From Hirudo medicinalis (taxonomy: Eukaryota > Annelida > Clitellata > Hirudinida > Hirudinidae), in contig MPNW01000193.1 of assembly GCA_011800805.1 (NCBI GenBank), positions 73,239 through 137,238 on the forward strand: a DNA stretch of 64,000 bases, in the 5' to 3' direction. The notes beneath the pieces are model-generated. The model was not told where the DNA came from. It did no database searches and worked only from the letters and a program-made list of their open reading frames with translations. This document shows, one piece after another, positions 1 to 12,735 of this stretch; within the stretch, counting starts at the first letter, position 1, and every line of letters begins with the position of its first letter. The position numbers and the translations under genes were made by a program.

Positions 1-327
1 TGCAATTACATCATAATTATAATATATTTATTACGGTTACATTCCTCAGCATGCCATAGTCGTCATCAAACCAATGTTTACAAGGTGCCCGGATGTACGT
101 CATCGGTGTGTGTTAACATGTGCTAACGAAACTCAACGTCAACACCAACAATAATAATAATAATGACAATAATTACGATAATAATAATCATAATAATTAC
201 AATATTCATAATAATAACCATAATACTAACAATATTCATAATAACCACAATCATAATCACAATAACAAAAAGTAACAACAATAACAATAATCATAATAAC
301 AACACTAATCATAATCATGACAATAAC

Positions 328-367
<40 letters not shown>

Positions 368-801
368 CAAAAACGTAAGTCTCGGCACGTCACCATTCAC
401 AAAAAGAGGAGTTAACAATGGCCGATTACGCCGCATAGTTGAGTTGCAAGTTCAATAACTAAGAACAACAACAATATTTTTAGGAGTAATAATTAATAAT
501 TATGATAATTAATTAAAGATATGAATGTGATAATCACTTGTAATGATTATGATAATTATAAGGTTAGTTATTAGTTATGATAATTAATAATATTTATTTA
601 TGATGATGATAATGATGATGGTGATGATCATTTTTTAAATTACTAATCAAGGTAGTCAGTATTAGTGGCTGGTAATGAGCCTGTCATTATATTTAATAAC
701 AGATTAATCATAATAACTACATATTAATAATTTAATTATTATATTAATTATTAATTAATTTATTAATTTAATTAATTAATTCATTATAACAATATTATAA
801 C

Positions 802-832
<31 letters not shown>

Positions 833-997
833 GTAGTATTTGTATTTAGCCAATCTCTTGAGTACCTTAAAGTATCCGAGCAGGATGTTAAGCTACTCAA
901 AATCGTTCTGCCATTTATGTAGCGCACCTAGCCGGCATTACGACTGTTACCATTACCGCCGCATATAGGAAGCAACCCGTTCGGCCAACCTGCAAAC

Positions 998-1043
<46 letters not shown>

Positions 1044-1940
1044 TATTTTATTATTATTATTATTATTCATAACACTTGTTTTGCCAAACCTGGTCTTTCT
1101 TAGCAACAAAATCTTTCTTCATATCCATGAACTCCTGTATACTAACCTTTCTTTGATATATTAGGGTTTAAAATGGACTTAAAATGCTTTATTTTTGTCA
1201 TGCTTGAATTTATGTTTGGAACTGGTGCAGATGCAATGCTATCTATTTTTTTCTGTGTTTACTTTGTTAAATCCATCTCAATAGTAAACTTGTTAATGCT
1301 ATTGAAATCTCCATCAGGAGAGAAGTTTGGAGAGCTGCACTTCTTTTCTGCATTTCTCTGCTGCTTAAATGACATTATTGAGTGTAGGAAGGTTTTCTGT
1401 CCCACTTAAAGCAAAATTTGGATCGAGCTGCTGGCTGGTCTGAGCTGAGTTATGCATTGTGGGTGTGATGTAGTGACTAAGAATAAAGAAGATTATGCTG
1501 ACAATTACCGATATGGTGTCATGTCTTTAACAGGCTTAATAACGTTAGTCGCCGTTATCCTTTGAACTCAGTTTTAGCCATCCTACCATTTAATTACTCC
1601 ATTGCACTCCTTATACGTCAAAAGAAACAAAACACTGCTTTATTGTCTGTTGAGCCATGGTGACTGAAGATGCCATGTTATTGCATTGATATTAAATTAT
1701 TGCATCAATTTAATGGTGTTAATCAATCGCAAATTGTGTTGGCAGGTTAATGACTCTCTTAGGTATACACTTTAATTTGTTGCTTCAAATAAATCTTCAA
1801 CTGTCAAAAAATGAGTTTGATTACTCGTACAATACTTTTGATCGCCATGTGGAGCGATTGTTTTCACTCGTTGCAAGCTTTTGCATATTTTTAATTTAAG
1901 AATGTATGTTTAATTAAAATATGCTTTTATTTTTTTCTAG
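1..1940. repeat. AT-rich flank with AAT/ATT microsatellites; no gene seen
   Basis: This stretch is dominated by trinucleotide runs: imperfect AAT/ATA tracts at about 150-365, AAT at about 803-832 and ATT at about 999-1066. It also has long AT-only segments near 480-790. Open frames here are poly-Asn or poly-Ile products of the repeats and show no domain. A GC-richer island at about 900-995 holds a short dispersed repeat that recurs near 9,280-9,326 (see that entry). Earlier exons of the calpain-like gene presumably lie to the left of the window or are too short to recognise here. Confidence 0.7.
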
Positions 1941-4900
1941 GAGGAGAACAGGTCTATGAACCTCAATCTGTTTCCTCCGTAGCATCAGGTGAGCCAACAG
2001 TTTGATGCCACTTGAATTGTTTAGCTAGTAATAAAAGTTTATTGAGAATTCATATCAATACTTCTAAGTCATATATGTATTTCATTATTAAAACATGTAT
2101 ATTATTAGTACATTCTTGTGTTGTTTTGGTTTGGCCAATGACAGCTAAAATGCCTCACTTATGATGAATCTTTCATGATCAATAGATTATCATTAATCCA
2201 TGACTCTTCTTAAACTGATGATCAGTAGCTCAAAAGGAGGATAAAGGTTCAATAAAGATTAATTTGTTATAATAACCTTCAAATTTTGTTTTATGTTATA
2301 TTGTTATATTGGCTGTTATTGCAATGTGAGGATTATTTTAAACTGCTCCCTCAAATAATTTCAATCATCATTCACATTGTTTTGCCATTTGAATGAATGA
2401 TGATTATTTAATCATGGCTCTTTTGTTTTTCTGAGAAATTTGTCTAAATTAATCACTTTCAGTTGGCAAAGACTACAAACTATGTGTATCTTGATTACAT
2501 TGCATTTTTAAATAATGTCCTATTTTGGGGGGGGGGGGTTGAGTTTTATTGATTTAAACAAACAAGCTGTTATATACAAAGCAAAAGCATAAAACAAATT
2601 CAAATAAACTTAAAAGGCCAGCCTTAAGGAAGCGCAGACTTCCGCTGTCAGACTGACCCTAATAAATTATTATATATAGGAAGCTTTTACAAAGAGTAAT
2701 TTACAAAAACATAAACCACAATTCCACATAATAAATATTGTTTATACGAATTTTTAAATAATAAATAAAGCAAATTAAAAGGACATGTATTTAATTGAAT
2801 TATATCTTTGATAGATGAAGGTATAGAGGAGTAAAGTCTAGGGCCATAACATTGAATCGAGGATAATTTTAGAGTGGACTTAGAAAAAGAAGGACTATAT
2901 TCATGTGCATTATGTATAAAATGAGAAGGATTGTTGTAGTTATTGCTTGATATAAAAAAGCCAGAAAATATTTTGGGAAGAGAATTAAAATCATATAAAA
3001 ACAAGGAAAGAGCAGTTTGTAAATTACGAATTTGTGATATATTTAATAGACTATTGTTAGTGAATGCAGAGACGGTTGATGACAAAGGTGTTAACAAGAA
3101 AATTATTCTTATAATCCGCTTTTGCAAAACATTCAATTGATGTAAATGTGTGTTATAAGTAGATGCCCATATGATATTGCAATAAGTTATGTAAGGATGG
3201 ACAAGAGAAAAATATAATAGAAGAGCTACTTTTGTATTAACAAATGGCCGAATTCTGGAAATTATACCTACATTCCTAGAAACATGATTTTGAACGTAAG
3301 ATATATGTGTGAGCCAAGATAAATGCTCATCTATTAAGATCCCTAGATATCTAATACTCGAGACTCTATTAAAGGAAATATTATTTATAGAATGAGAAGA
3401 GTTACATTCAATTACTTTCCTATAAGAATGAAAAATAATGAAATTAGATTTGTTAATATTAAGAGGCAAACAATTTTTAATGAACCAATTATTAAAAAGA
3501 ATTAATTCATTATTGAGTGAAGTAATAAGATTATTTACATTTTTCCCAGATATATATACAACTATATCATCTGCATATAATAACAGATTGATTAAACTTG
3601 AAGAATACTGAAAATCATTAATATGTTTATTAATTATGAATTATTATTAATTATTAACAATTAATAATGAATTAACATTAATGATGAATTACTAGTTACT
3701 ATTACTATTACTAGTTAATAATAAACATTTATTGCTCATGCAATTCAAGAATAACATAAGAAATTGTCTAAAATGAACTGAGACCTTAATTGTTTTTATC
3801 CATTTTCTCAGTGGTATTGAAACCCATGAGCCAATTTCCTCCCCTCCAAAAAAGAAGAAAGCGACAAATTCTAAATTAATTGTAACCCTGAAATTGTTTT
3901 CCAACTAAAAGTTCAAAATAAACTGTTCTCACGGTGTAAAATAATAAACTAGTTAACTACTCACTAGTTAAGCTGTGACTAAAGTCCCAGGTTTTGATGG
4001 TTGTCTGAGCATAAGTAGTCTTTAATGTCACAGTGTTTGTAATAGTTCATGATAAGCAGGCATCAGGTTAATTATCTTTCAATGGGATCAGGGCTTCTAA
4101 ATAATAGGATATTTACTTAATGTGCTCAACAAACCAAGATCCTGCAAAATTGAAACCTATTGAAAGAGACCTCTATCTCATCAAATGATTAATCATTTCA
4201 AAAAGTTTTTTTTGTTTCTAAATTTGAGTTAAAGAGCTTTTGACCTTTCACCACTTTGTTTTATTTTCTCTAAAATTAAATTATTTTAATGAAGTTTATT
4301 TGAAGTTTGTTTGAACATAGAACTAGTTTTGCATGAAGAAAAAGTTGATTTTAAAAAAATGTATTTCTGACTTCCTAATTCTTATTTTTATTTTTATAAT
4401 GGCTGAATTGGATGCACTCTTTGTCCAATCAATAAATTAGATTTTTGATTGATTACCAGGTGCAACTGATTCCATTGAATATTTCAGAGCCATGTGTGAC
4501 AAGGTGAGCTTTTCTGTTGCTTGATTATTATATAATTATTCAGTGTTACAATGATTATTAAGAAAAACACTTCCTTTTGAAATCATTCCTTAATTGTTCC
4601 ACATTCCATCATCATCTTGAGTATCTCAACTTTTTGAACAGAGCATGATTTGTATTCATGTCATTGTTGATTTGAGGGTTGAATTATATTTTTTCTGTAG
4701 GATGTTATTCCGGACGATGGAAGGGCCCACTTTTTGACCCTCGCGGGTGCTGATGGAGCCATCGATGCTTTTGAATTGGAAGGAATCCTTAATAAAGTCT
4801 TCCTCAGTGGTTTGTGTAACATATTATCCCTTGTAAAAAAACTTGGTGCCAAGATTGCCTCGAATGCAACCAAGCGACAAAGCTTTGGAAAGTTAATGCA

Positions 4901-6269
4901 TTACATGTTGCCTGGTTTCCTATTCAATGTAATAACTGATTGAAGTAATTTCAGACAATGTTAATCGTTTTAACAGAATTCAAATTCAATGGATTCAGTT
5001 CCGACATGACGAGAAGTCTTGTGGCCATGAGAGATGTCGGTTTATTTCAATTTAATTGTTATTTAAATAGGTCGTCTTTTTTCTGTTTAAATTGGATTTA
5101 TGAATGATATCCTTATAGCTAGTAAAAGTCCAAAGTTATAGAATATATAGACTATTACTCCAAAAGTCACACTTTCAGTCCTTAATGGAACAAGTATTTA
5201 AAATAATATAAGCTGATAACAATATTTATGGGTTTCTTTCAAATATAATTAATTATATTGCAGTATGACATTTCTGGAAAACTTGGATTTGAGGACTTTA
5301 GAAGACTATGGACAGATTTGGCTTGGTGCAAGGTGATCTTATGGTTTTATTGCTGCCAGTTGATGTACACTTATTTAATCCCTATCAAACCCTTGTTATT
5401 TGTAATAAGTAATATAATAATAGTTAATGGAGTACACCAAAACCTAATTTTTGTTTCACATTTTCAGAGAGCTTTCATCATGCTCGATACCAACAAGTCA
5501 GGTGCATTCTGCAAGGATGAATTTGCAAAAGCTTTGGAGACTATGGGTAGAAAATAAGAAAGAATTTTTTATCAAAATCTAGTTTTAGAAAAATATTTAA
5601 ACATTTAGCTGACTTTGTATTTCTTCTGTGGTGGAGTACATTCTAATATTTACAGTTGCACACTCCATCTCAAATAAGTTTATTTACCTGTGTTTACATC
5701 TTCTAGGAATCACTGTAACCCCAAGGGTTCACCAGGCATTGATTATGAGGTACACTGACAAGGATGGGAATGTGAGATTTGATGACTTTGTGCTCTGCTA
5801 CATCAGACTGAAGACAATGATGAGTGAGTTATAATTGTTGATAATGAATGCAGCAGCAAGACTTGTGTCAATTTCTTATTGTTGAGGAATTTCAAGTACA
5901 GTGCCAAAATTGAGCAAACTAGAATGAGCAAAGGGCTGTATGACCTGGTATTTTAATTAACTGAAAAGTTCTTTGTTTGATGTGTAGCCACATACCAAGG
6001 CAAAGATCCACAGAACTCAGGAATCTCAGAGTTTGAAAGAGACGAGGTGAATGCATTGTAATGCTAACAAATTATCATATTCTAAATTTATTTTATGTTA
6101 ATAATATAATATATTCTAAATGTAATAATTTATTTCATATTGGATAAGGTAATAAATTACATTCTTGTATGATTACGAGAGATTTTTGTTCTCAGATATT
6201 ATTAGAATATAGTTATTATAACTTTTAAAATGTTTCGTACAGTTTGTTCAGCTTGCCATCTACTCATAA
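1941..6269 (+). CDS. Calpain-family protein, C-terminal penta-EF-hand domain (partial, 5' exons outside window)
   Basis: This is the 3' part of a calpain (calcium-dependent cysteine protease) or its small subunit. Proposed exons are 1941-1988, 4460-4503, 4701-4809, 4977-5035, 5264-5332, 5468-5546, 5707-5823, 5988-6046 and 6243-6269, and phases agree at every junction. The exon products match the calpain penta-EF-hand domain in order. EF1 reads LAGADGAIDAFELEGIL. EF2 reads RDYDISGKLGFEDFRRLW with an intact D-x-D-x-S-G loop. EF3 reads DTNKSGAFCKDEF and EF4 reads YTDKDGNVRFDDF. The end, DEFVQLAIYS, corresponds to the family's WLQLTMYS terminus and forms the fifth EF-hand that dimerises. The first exon is a short linker-like piece and is less certain. 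No protease domain lies in the window, so large versus small subunit cannot be decided. A polyadenylation signal AATAAA lies at 6528-6533. The 2.5-kb intron after the first exon contains a LINE fragment. Confidence 0.88.
2530..3632 (-). mobile_element. 5'-truncated non-LTR retrotransposon (LINE) reverse transcriptase
   Basis: On the minus strand an open frame runs from about 3632 to 2687 without a stop. It begins inside the reverse transcriptase palm with LLLYADDIVVYISGK, which carries the catalytic YADD box. It continues through NNWFIKNCLPLNINKSN and RYLGILIDEHLSWLTHI, typical of the RT thumb region of jockey/CR1-like LINEs. Everything 5' of the palm is missing, as expected from abortive target-primed reverse transcription. 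The 3' end shows AATAAA followed by a C-rich run (a G run of about 10 at 2527-2537 on the + strand). The frame is intact, which suggests a fairly young insertion. It sits antisense within the calpain intron. The exact clade needs a phylogeny. Confidence 0.85.
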
Positions 6270-7506
6270 GGCCCCTGGAAGCCACTTTGATGTTGCGACA
6301 AATGGGATATTTGTTTAATTTTTAAATCTCTTTTAGTAACTGTTATCTGCAATTCACCTGAAATTAAAATTTTAGAAGCTTAAATTAATGTAGAATCATT
6401 CTCTGCAGCTGAATTAATTGGGTGCTGGTTTATGCTGTTCTCCGCTATTACAATTAATTTTGAAGTACATAATATGATTTTTTTTGTTAGACCAATTTAT
6501 TGTTGTTAATTGCAATGATTCAGTATGAATAAACTCGATTATGACATTTTCTTATTTTCCTGGTTAAATATGAAGTCAAGAAATGTTGGTTTAGGTGAAG
6601 TTCTTGTCTCAAATTTTGGTTTTAAGTCTCACTTTAGGACCGTTCTCGAACATGGCGTAAATTCTAATTGTATTGCTTTATTGATATCTTGCAAAAAAAT
6701 CTTGATAAGCAGGGTGGGAGCCAGCGCAACCAACGAAGAAAGACGGTTCAACTCGATTTCCATGTTTTAGATTAAATTACATTACGCGGCTTGGTGAGGT
6801 GCTCCCATAACAGGATTCGAGTCCGAACTTTGTCATGCCTAATTCGAGGGGGCCCTGGAGATTAATCAAAAGCCTTTCTTAGATCATTTCCACGAGCCAA
6901 GAAGTTTCAAATGTCTTGAAACCTTCCCAATTCCATCATGATGTCATTTCTTCAAATTCCCTTTTCTCTTTTTTACTCCAAGCACATTAGGCAGTAATAA
7001 TAACATAAAATTATATAGAATTTATGGCAAATCACTAAATTGATAAAACATAGTTCTTCTCATGAATATTAAGTGTAGAAATCATCCAGGGCAAAGAGCC
7101 TCGGCCCTTGCGGTTTGCGGAGGCCTTTTTGGAGCCGCTCAAGCAAAACATCTTTAACTGACAACAATTGTATTTTTGTAGGTTTTTACTTTTTAAATTT
7201 TGATTTAACGTAATTTTACCTACAAATCTTAGACATCATGAAATTTTGCAAATGAGTTGCTTTTCGTACAATATAAATAGTGGAATAGTGACAGCAGTAA
7301 GATACAAAAATTAAATATTCTTATTAAAATATTGTTTCCGAGTAAGCAATAACTCAATAATTGCCTAGCATTTTATTTCGAATCCTGTTTCATCACAATT
7401 GGAAACATGTGCGCTGTGATATAGGTGTTTATCCTACCGTGTATGAACGTTGTTGGAATAATTAAGATAGTTTTTACAACTCGACTTTGTTTTGTGAATT
7501 ATCGAC
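6270..7506. other. Intergenic: calpain 3'UTR to P450 start
   Basis: The first 260 bases are probably 3'UTR of the calpain-like gene, ending after AATAAA at 6528-6533. The rest is AT-rich with no recognisable exon, repeat or RNA gene. A segment resembling a tRNA B-box (ATTCGAGTCC near 6815) has no matching A-box or cloverleaf. The P450 promoter must lie near the right edge, but I see no clear TATA element. Confidence 0.5.
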
Positions 7507-10500
7507 ATGAATAGATTCATTATCGTTCCAGCGACTGCTGTTATCGTGGCCGCTTGTGTATATAGGTAATTATAAGTTAGGCCTCTCGTGAAAACAACAT
7601 ACGTAATTATTAATGCCTTAGATTGTTTTAAAAAAGCAGTTGCTTGATTTTAAAGATATGCCAAATGGCCATATAACGTCTTGAAGAAGCTTGGCATACC
7701 AATCGAGAAAGATGGAAAATATTTTATAGGGCATATTCTTAAGCAAGTCAACTATGACGTAAGATGCTACTGACTTATATTTCGATGCCACTTTAATTTC
7801 AATAAAGTGTTGGTTTAACAATTCAATTGCTAATGCAGCACATTGGAGTCTTTGATCTGGAATTGTTTCAAATACACGGTGAAACGTTTGGGTGAGTAAT
7901 TTTTAGCTTGATTGTTATGAAAGATGCTCATGTTATGGCTTATTTTTGCCTAATAACCTAAATATTTCACTAGAAGGGATTATTTTCAGTCTTGTTGAGT
8001 TTGACACTCCAGTCATTGTCACCAAAGACCCCGAACTACTCAAAGAAGTTATTTTCAACCACAGCCAAAGTTTTACTGGAAGAAGGGTGAGTGCATTGTG
8101 AATGCATGTTTGATCCAAAATTTTGGTGCAAATTCCCTCCTTAGAAATTGTATCTGAGAAAATGGATGAAGCATTCTCTGTTGGATATTGAGGGTCACGA
8201 GTGGAAGAAAACTAGGTCTATGCTCACACCTTTCTTTTCATCTGGAAAACTGAAAAATGTAGATTTTATTATTTCTTGATGTTTCTGATTTAATATTATC
8301 AGCATTTTGATATAATGTTTTTATTAGAATTTGCCTCTGGTAAGAAAATGTGCAAAAGCACTGGTAGAAAATTTGAGAAATGCTCAAGAAAAGCAAAGAT
8401 CTGTAGACGTTCAGACGTAAGATTTTTGATGTGGTTTTTGAAAACCAGCTATGTTATGTATAATTATATTTGAAAAAGTATACCATAACCTAAATTTAAG
8501 ATATCTAACAATGGTCATGCTTATTGTTAATGAGCTCTAAAACATTCACGATTCAATTTCAGAAACTGTGGAGCTTTTGCGCTCGATGTAATTTGCAGCA
8601 CAGCATTTGGTCTCCAGGTCGATTCACAGAGCAACCCAAATGACGCTTTCCTCGTCATGATGAAGAAACTCCAAAACATCAACTTTGACACTTACCTCAT
8701 GCTCCTCGTGTGTTAGTATTCTTTAGTTAATTCTATGAATCCTTTATGGTCTCTTGTTTTATTAAGGCAATGCTTAATTGGCTGCCATAAGAATAGTTCT
8801 GTTGTGCTCAAAGGTATGGATGGGGACATTTCATAAGAAAATGTTTCTTAAAACATGTTGCGTTAATGATATGCCAAGATATTATTATGATGGTGGTGAT
8901 GATGATGCAAATGTTTTGATCAATTTCTGTCTGGGGAAAGTACAAATGATTGTTATTTTGCATAGATACCTTTCCATTCCTGTCTCCAGTTATTGAATCA
9001 TTTGGAGTTTCAATGTTTCCAAAAGGATACTTGAGTTTTTTTGAATCTTTCACTCGGCAACTCATCGAGGAGAGGCAGGCAGACGCAGGGGTATGGTGAT
9101 CACATGACTTCTTTACACTTTCAATTTAATAATAATAATAATAGTATAATAATAATAATATATTAATTTGTAGAGCACCATAAGCATGAGCATCAGAAGC
9201 GCTTTTTGTTAACCAATTGTATAGAGCTCCTTCCCAAGGGCGCTTGCGGCAGTGCAAGCTTGGTTTCGAACACGACACATTACGACCGCCGAATGCAGGA
9301 ACGCAACCCGTTCGGCCAACCTGCACATTTAATTTATCTCACTCTTATCTCAGATGGTTTTACTGCAATGTTAAAGCTGCTGTCGTTTTCAATAAAGTTT
9401 TAACCAAATTAAAAATTAAATGCTTATCTTAATGACTTCATGCTTTCTCAGGACAAGAAGAGAAATGATTTTGTTGATGCCATGGTGAAGGCCCATTTGG
9501 AAGATTTGGAAAAGAAAGGTGATAGAGAAAAAGAAGGTTTGCTTTTTGAGAAAATATTACTGCATACCTATTAGGCCTTTTAACGTTTTAATTTCTGACT
9601 TTATGTGATGATCGTTAACATAATAACAATTGCATTGCTTATTAATCATTAACATTATCATGAGAAAATTTGACTATAAAATAATTTCCATTCGTCAGGT
9701 CTGACAGACGATGAAATATTGGCTCAAACACTCTTATTCCTCTTGGCTGGATTCGACACAACATCAAAGAGCTTGTCATTCTTTCTGCATTGCTTGGCTC
9801 TTTATCAGGATGAACAGGAGAAGGTGGTCAATGAAATTAGAAGTGAGATTGGAGATGAGGTTTGTGGAGGATGCATTTATTACAGATTAAACTAAGAAAA
9901 CATAAAAAAAAAACTCATTAACTTTCTATTTCTTAAGACAAAGTCAACTTTAAAGAGATTTTCTATCTGATAGATAGGCTGCAATTTTATATTGGAAATT
10001 TCTGTTGGGTAACATTGTGTTAAATATTTATAGAATAACATAAATCCCAGATGCTACTAGATATTTATTATAAGTTAGTACTTTGAAAGTTTATTGAGAA
10101 TTATCATCAAAAGGATCTTACCTATGACAACATGCACAGGCTGGAATACCTGGAGATGTGTTTCTCCGAGTCGCTGAGGATGTATCCGCCTGTGTTCCGG
10201 TAGGTTCTGTGCTTCGTGGAGAACTTTCTTTCGTGAAGCAGTTTCTGCATTTAATTGTAGTATGCACTGCTGTCCTTTACTGTGTCTTTGAAGAATCTCA
10301 TCTACTTTACTTTTTGATGGCTTTCTGCGTGGTGATTAAATAATTTAGCAAGAAAATAACAGTAGAAACAATTATAGGTAAAAATAATTGGCAGATATAT
10401 TTTTGATTAACTCAAAGCAAATGATTAATTTTCTCCATTATAGTTTTGACAGGAGAGCCACTGCAGACGTCAAGATTGGAGAGATGACCATCCAGAAGGG

Positions 10501-12735
10501 AACGTGCGTCGTGGCACCAGTATGGGCACTTCATCACGATCCCAGCATATGGCCCGAGCCGGATAAATTCAATCCGGAAAGGTTATTCGTTCAGTTCACT
10601 TTAATAATAGATTATGACTACATTTTGATTCAAAATGAAACGACAAAAAAGTTTGATTAACTATTATTTACATTATGGAGCGCACCAACAAGGAATCATC
10701 AGAGGAGTGTCCTGTCACCGAACGTTTTGCCCAAACTCTTTACTTTATCTTTATCGATCAGGTGGATGTCCCTGTCGGTTATTACCCCACTTAAACCATC
10801 TATAGTACATCACCCATTATATGGTTAAAGACTCACGGCGACCTTTGCACATCGACAGCATACAATGCAACCTGANNNNNNNNNNNNNNNNNNNNNNNNN
10901 NNNNNNNNNNNNNNNNNNNNNNNNNNNNNNNNNNNNNNNNNNNNNNNNNNNNNNNNNNNNNNNNNNNNNNNNNNNNNNNNNNNNNNNNNNNNNNNNNNNN
11001 NNNNNNNNNNNNNNNNNNNNNNNNNNNNNNNNNNNNNNNNNNNNNNNNNNNNNNNNNNNNNNNNNNNNNNNNNNNNNNNNNNNNNNNNNNNNNNNNNNNN
11101 NNNNNNNNNNNNNNNNNNNNNNNNNNNNNNNNNNNNNNNNNNNNNNNNNNNNNNNNNNNNNNNNNNNNNNNNNNNNNNNNNNNNNNNNNNNNNNNNNNNN
11201 NNNNNNNNNNNNNNNNNNNNNNNNNNNNNNNNNNNNNNNNNNNNNNNNNNNNNNNNNNNNNNNNNNNNNNNNNNNNNNNNNNNNNNNNNNNNNNNNNNNN
11301 NNNNNNNNNNNNNNNNNNNNNNNNNNNNNNNNNNNNNNNNNNNNNNNNNNNNNNNNNNNNNNNNNNNNNNNNNNNNNNNNNNNNNNNNNNNNNNNNNNNN
11401 NNNNNNNNNNNNNNNNNNNNNNNNNNNNNNNNNNNNNNNNNNNNNNNNNNNNNNNNNNNNNNNNNNNNNNNNNNNNNNNNNNNNNNNNNNNNNNNNNNNN
11501 TGTAAGAACCTTATACTCCTCCATTGTGGATCTCAGAGGTAGCCTCAACTTTGCACTCTTGCTATAGAGGGCCACAGATGTCATCTCTGGAGGTAGCCCA
11601 AGCCATGATCTGATGCATCTGTTGATTTTCTTCACTAACCATTCAATTGTCGGCAAGCCGATCTGACAGATAATCGTCAATGGCCACAGCAGCCTTGGAA
11701 GAAACAAACTGGAAGAACCACACCTTGAACCTTTCCTTGTAATGGTGCCTCTCCAATTACCTGCAACCCCTCAACATCTTGCCTAACTGTGTCACTTTCT
11801 TGGTTTTTATTGGTGAGGGAATCATTAAAAACATGACCCAGGCTTTTAATCAGTTCCTCGGAGACTGTAGGAACCTGTTGTCCTGCTACAACAAATGACA
11901 CATTGCTGCAAATTTTCCCTTTAATGAGGGCGAGACTTCAGAGATATTGCAGGTTTAAAAGCTGTTCGGCACCACCCTAAAGGCTATTGAACGTATCCGG
12001 AGTGTTCCGGACTGCCGGTCTTCTATTCATCACTAGGGTGGTGTCATCCATGAACACCTTCAATGAAGGCATGTACAAACCTTTACCTAAGTGCACCTCT
12101 GGAACATTAGACCCAACTGTGTTGAGTAGAAGTTGCATCACTTGCACGAGAAGGGAGGGGGTATTGTGCATCCCATTGCAATACCTACCTCCAGAAGAGC
12201 CCACTTTTTTCTTAAATTTTTCATTATTTGTTATATACTTATGTACAATATTCAATGCTTGGTTAGGTTTTCAAAAGAAGCTACTTCAAAGAGAAGTCAA
12301 TGCATGTTCATGCCATTTGGTGCTGGATCGAGGAACTGTATAGGAATGAGGATGGCTCAGATGACTGTCAAAACTGCTGTCGTTGAGATCTTGAGGAATT
12401 TCAGAATAGTAGCCACTGAGAATACTGAGGTGAGAAGTCATAAATATTAATATATTATATACATGCTAGGATGTTAATGTTAATCTTTTTGTAATCTTAT
12501 TGAATTAATTATAATTGTTGTTGTTGTTATTATTGTTTAATATATTAATAAGTGTTTATGTTAATTCAAAGTGTTTATAAAATTTGATATAGGCAACATC
12601 ATAAAGTTCACAATGTTCCCAATTTCCAGTTCAATTTTGAAGAATTTCTATTTTCAGAATCCCATCCAGTTGAAGAAGTATGTCTTGTTCATACAGGCTG
12701 AAAATGGAATTCATATTGGCTTTGAAAAGAGATGA
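7507..12735 (+). CDS. Cytochrome P450, CYP3-clan, full length
   Basis: Heme-thiolate monooxygenase, expected to be anchored in the ER membrane. Fourteen exons join in phase to 507 residues, normal for a microsomal P450: 7507-7565, 7656-7758, 7839-7891, 7990-8086, 8145-8258, 8328-8416, 8563-8711, 8966-9090, 9452-9536, 9699-9859, 10090-10199, 10444-10581, 12267-12429 and 12658-12735. The first exon encodes a hydrophobic N-terminal anchor. Family motifs in order are LTPFFSSGKLK (C-helix region), AGFDTTS (I-helix oxygen-activation motif, about residue 308), ESLR (K-helix ExxR, about 372), NPERF (meander) and FGAGSRNCIG (heme loop, axial Cys about 452). The overall pattern (GVFDLE, the ALDVICSTAFG helix, the FPFLSP stretch) is that of CYP3/CYP6-like enzymes. 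The substrate is not predictable. The assembly gap lies wholly in intron 12, and the phase across it is consistent. Confidence 0.93.
9127..9326. repeat. AAT microsatellite plus dispersed repeat (SINE/MITE-like?) in P450 intron 8
   Basis: An AAT/ATA tract (9127-9163) is followed by a GC-richer segment ending GCAACCCGTTCGGCCAACC at about 9303-9321. The last ~45 bases match, with one internal length difference, a segment at about 936-994 next to another ATT tract. Both copies share CATTACGAC, CCGCCG, AGGAA and GTTCGGCCAACCTGCA in order. The unit has no coding capacity and no convincing Pol III promoter. It is best called a dispersed repeat of unknown class. Confidence 0.6.
10582..12266 (-). mobile_element. 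Decayed reverse-transcriptase element inside P450 intron 12
   Basis: Three minus-strand open pieces, in different frames, fit one broken retroelement. About 12255-11977 contains GLYMPSLKVFMDDTTLV, where FMDD is a variant of the RT active-site box. About 11901-11677 carries GQQVPTVSEELIKSLG. About 11707-11501 carries INRCIRSWLGLPPEM, VALYSKSAKLRLP and MEEYKVLT, a sequence type common in RT-derived repeats of marine invertebrates. Frame changes between the pieces show that it is dead. The remaining 3' part probably runs through the assembly gap into the sequence at 10,800-10,875. It is antisense to the P450 gene. Clade assignment is not possible by eye. Confidence 0.7.
10876..11500. other. Assembly gap (625 N)
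   Basis: A run of N from 10876 to 11500. It lies inside intron 12 of the P450 gene and inside the reverse-transcriptase repeat, which is probably why the assembly failed here. Long open frames spanning it are artefacts of translating N. Confidence 0.99.

Noticed and set aside
163..378. Poly-Ile/Asn open frame, and a similar poly-Asn frame at 915-1109
   Set aside because: Translations of AAT/ATT microsatellites with no unique sequence.
5036..5040. Donor at 5039/5040 in the calpain gene
   Set aside because: It would create an immediate TGA in the next exon. The GT at 5036 restores the EF2 loop and phase.
6800..6840. tRNA-like B-box (ATTCGAGTCC); a similar one near 36,138
   Set aside because: No A-box or cloverleaf stems around either site.
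10817..11707. Long open frames across the N run
   Set aside because: Produced by translating the assembly gap. Only the flanking minus-strand RT residues are meaningful.
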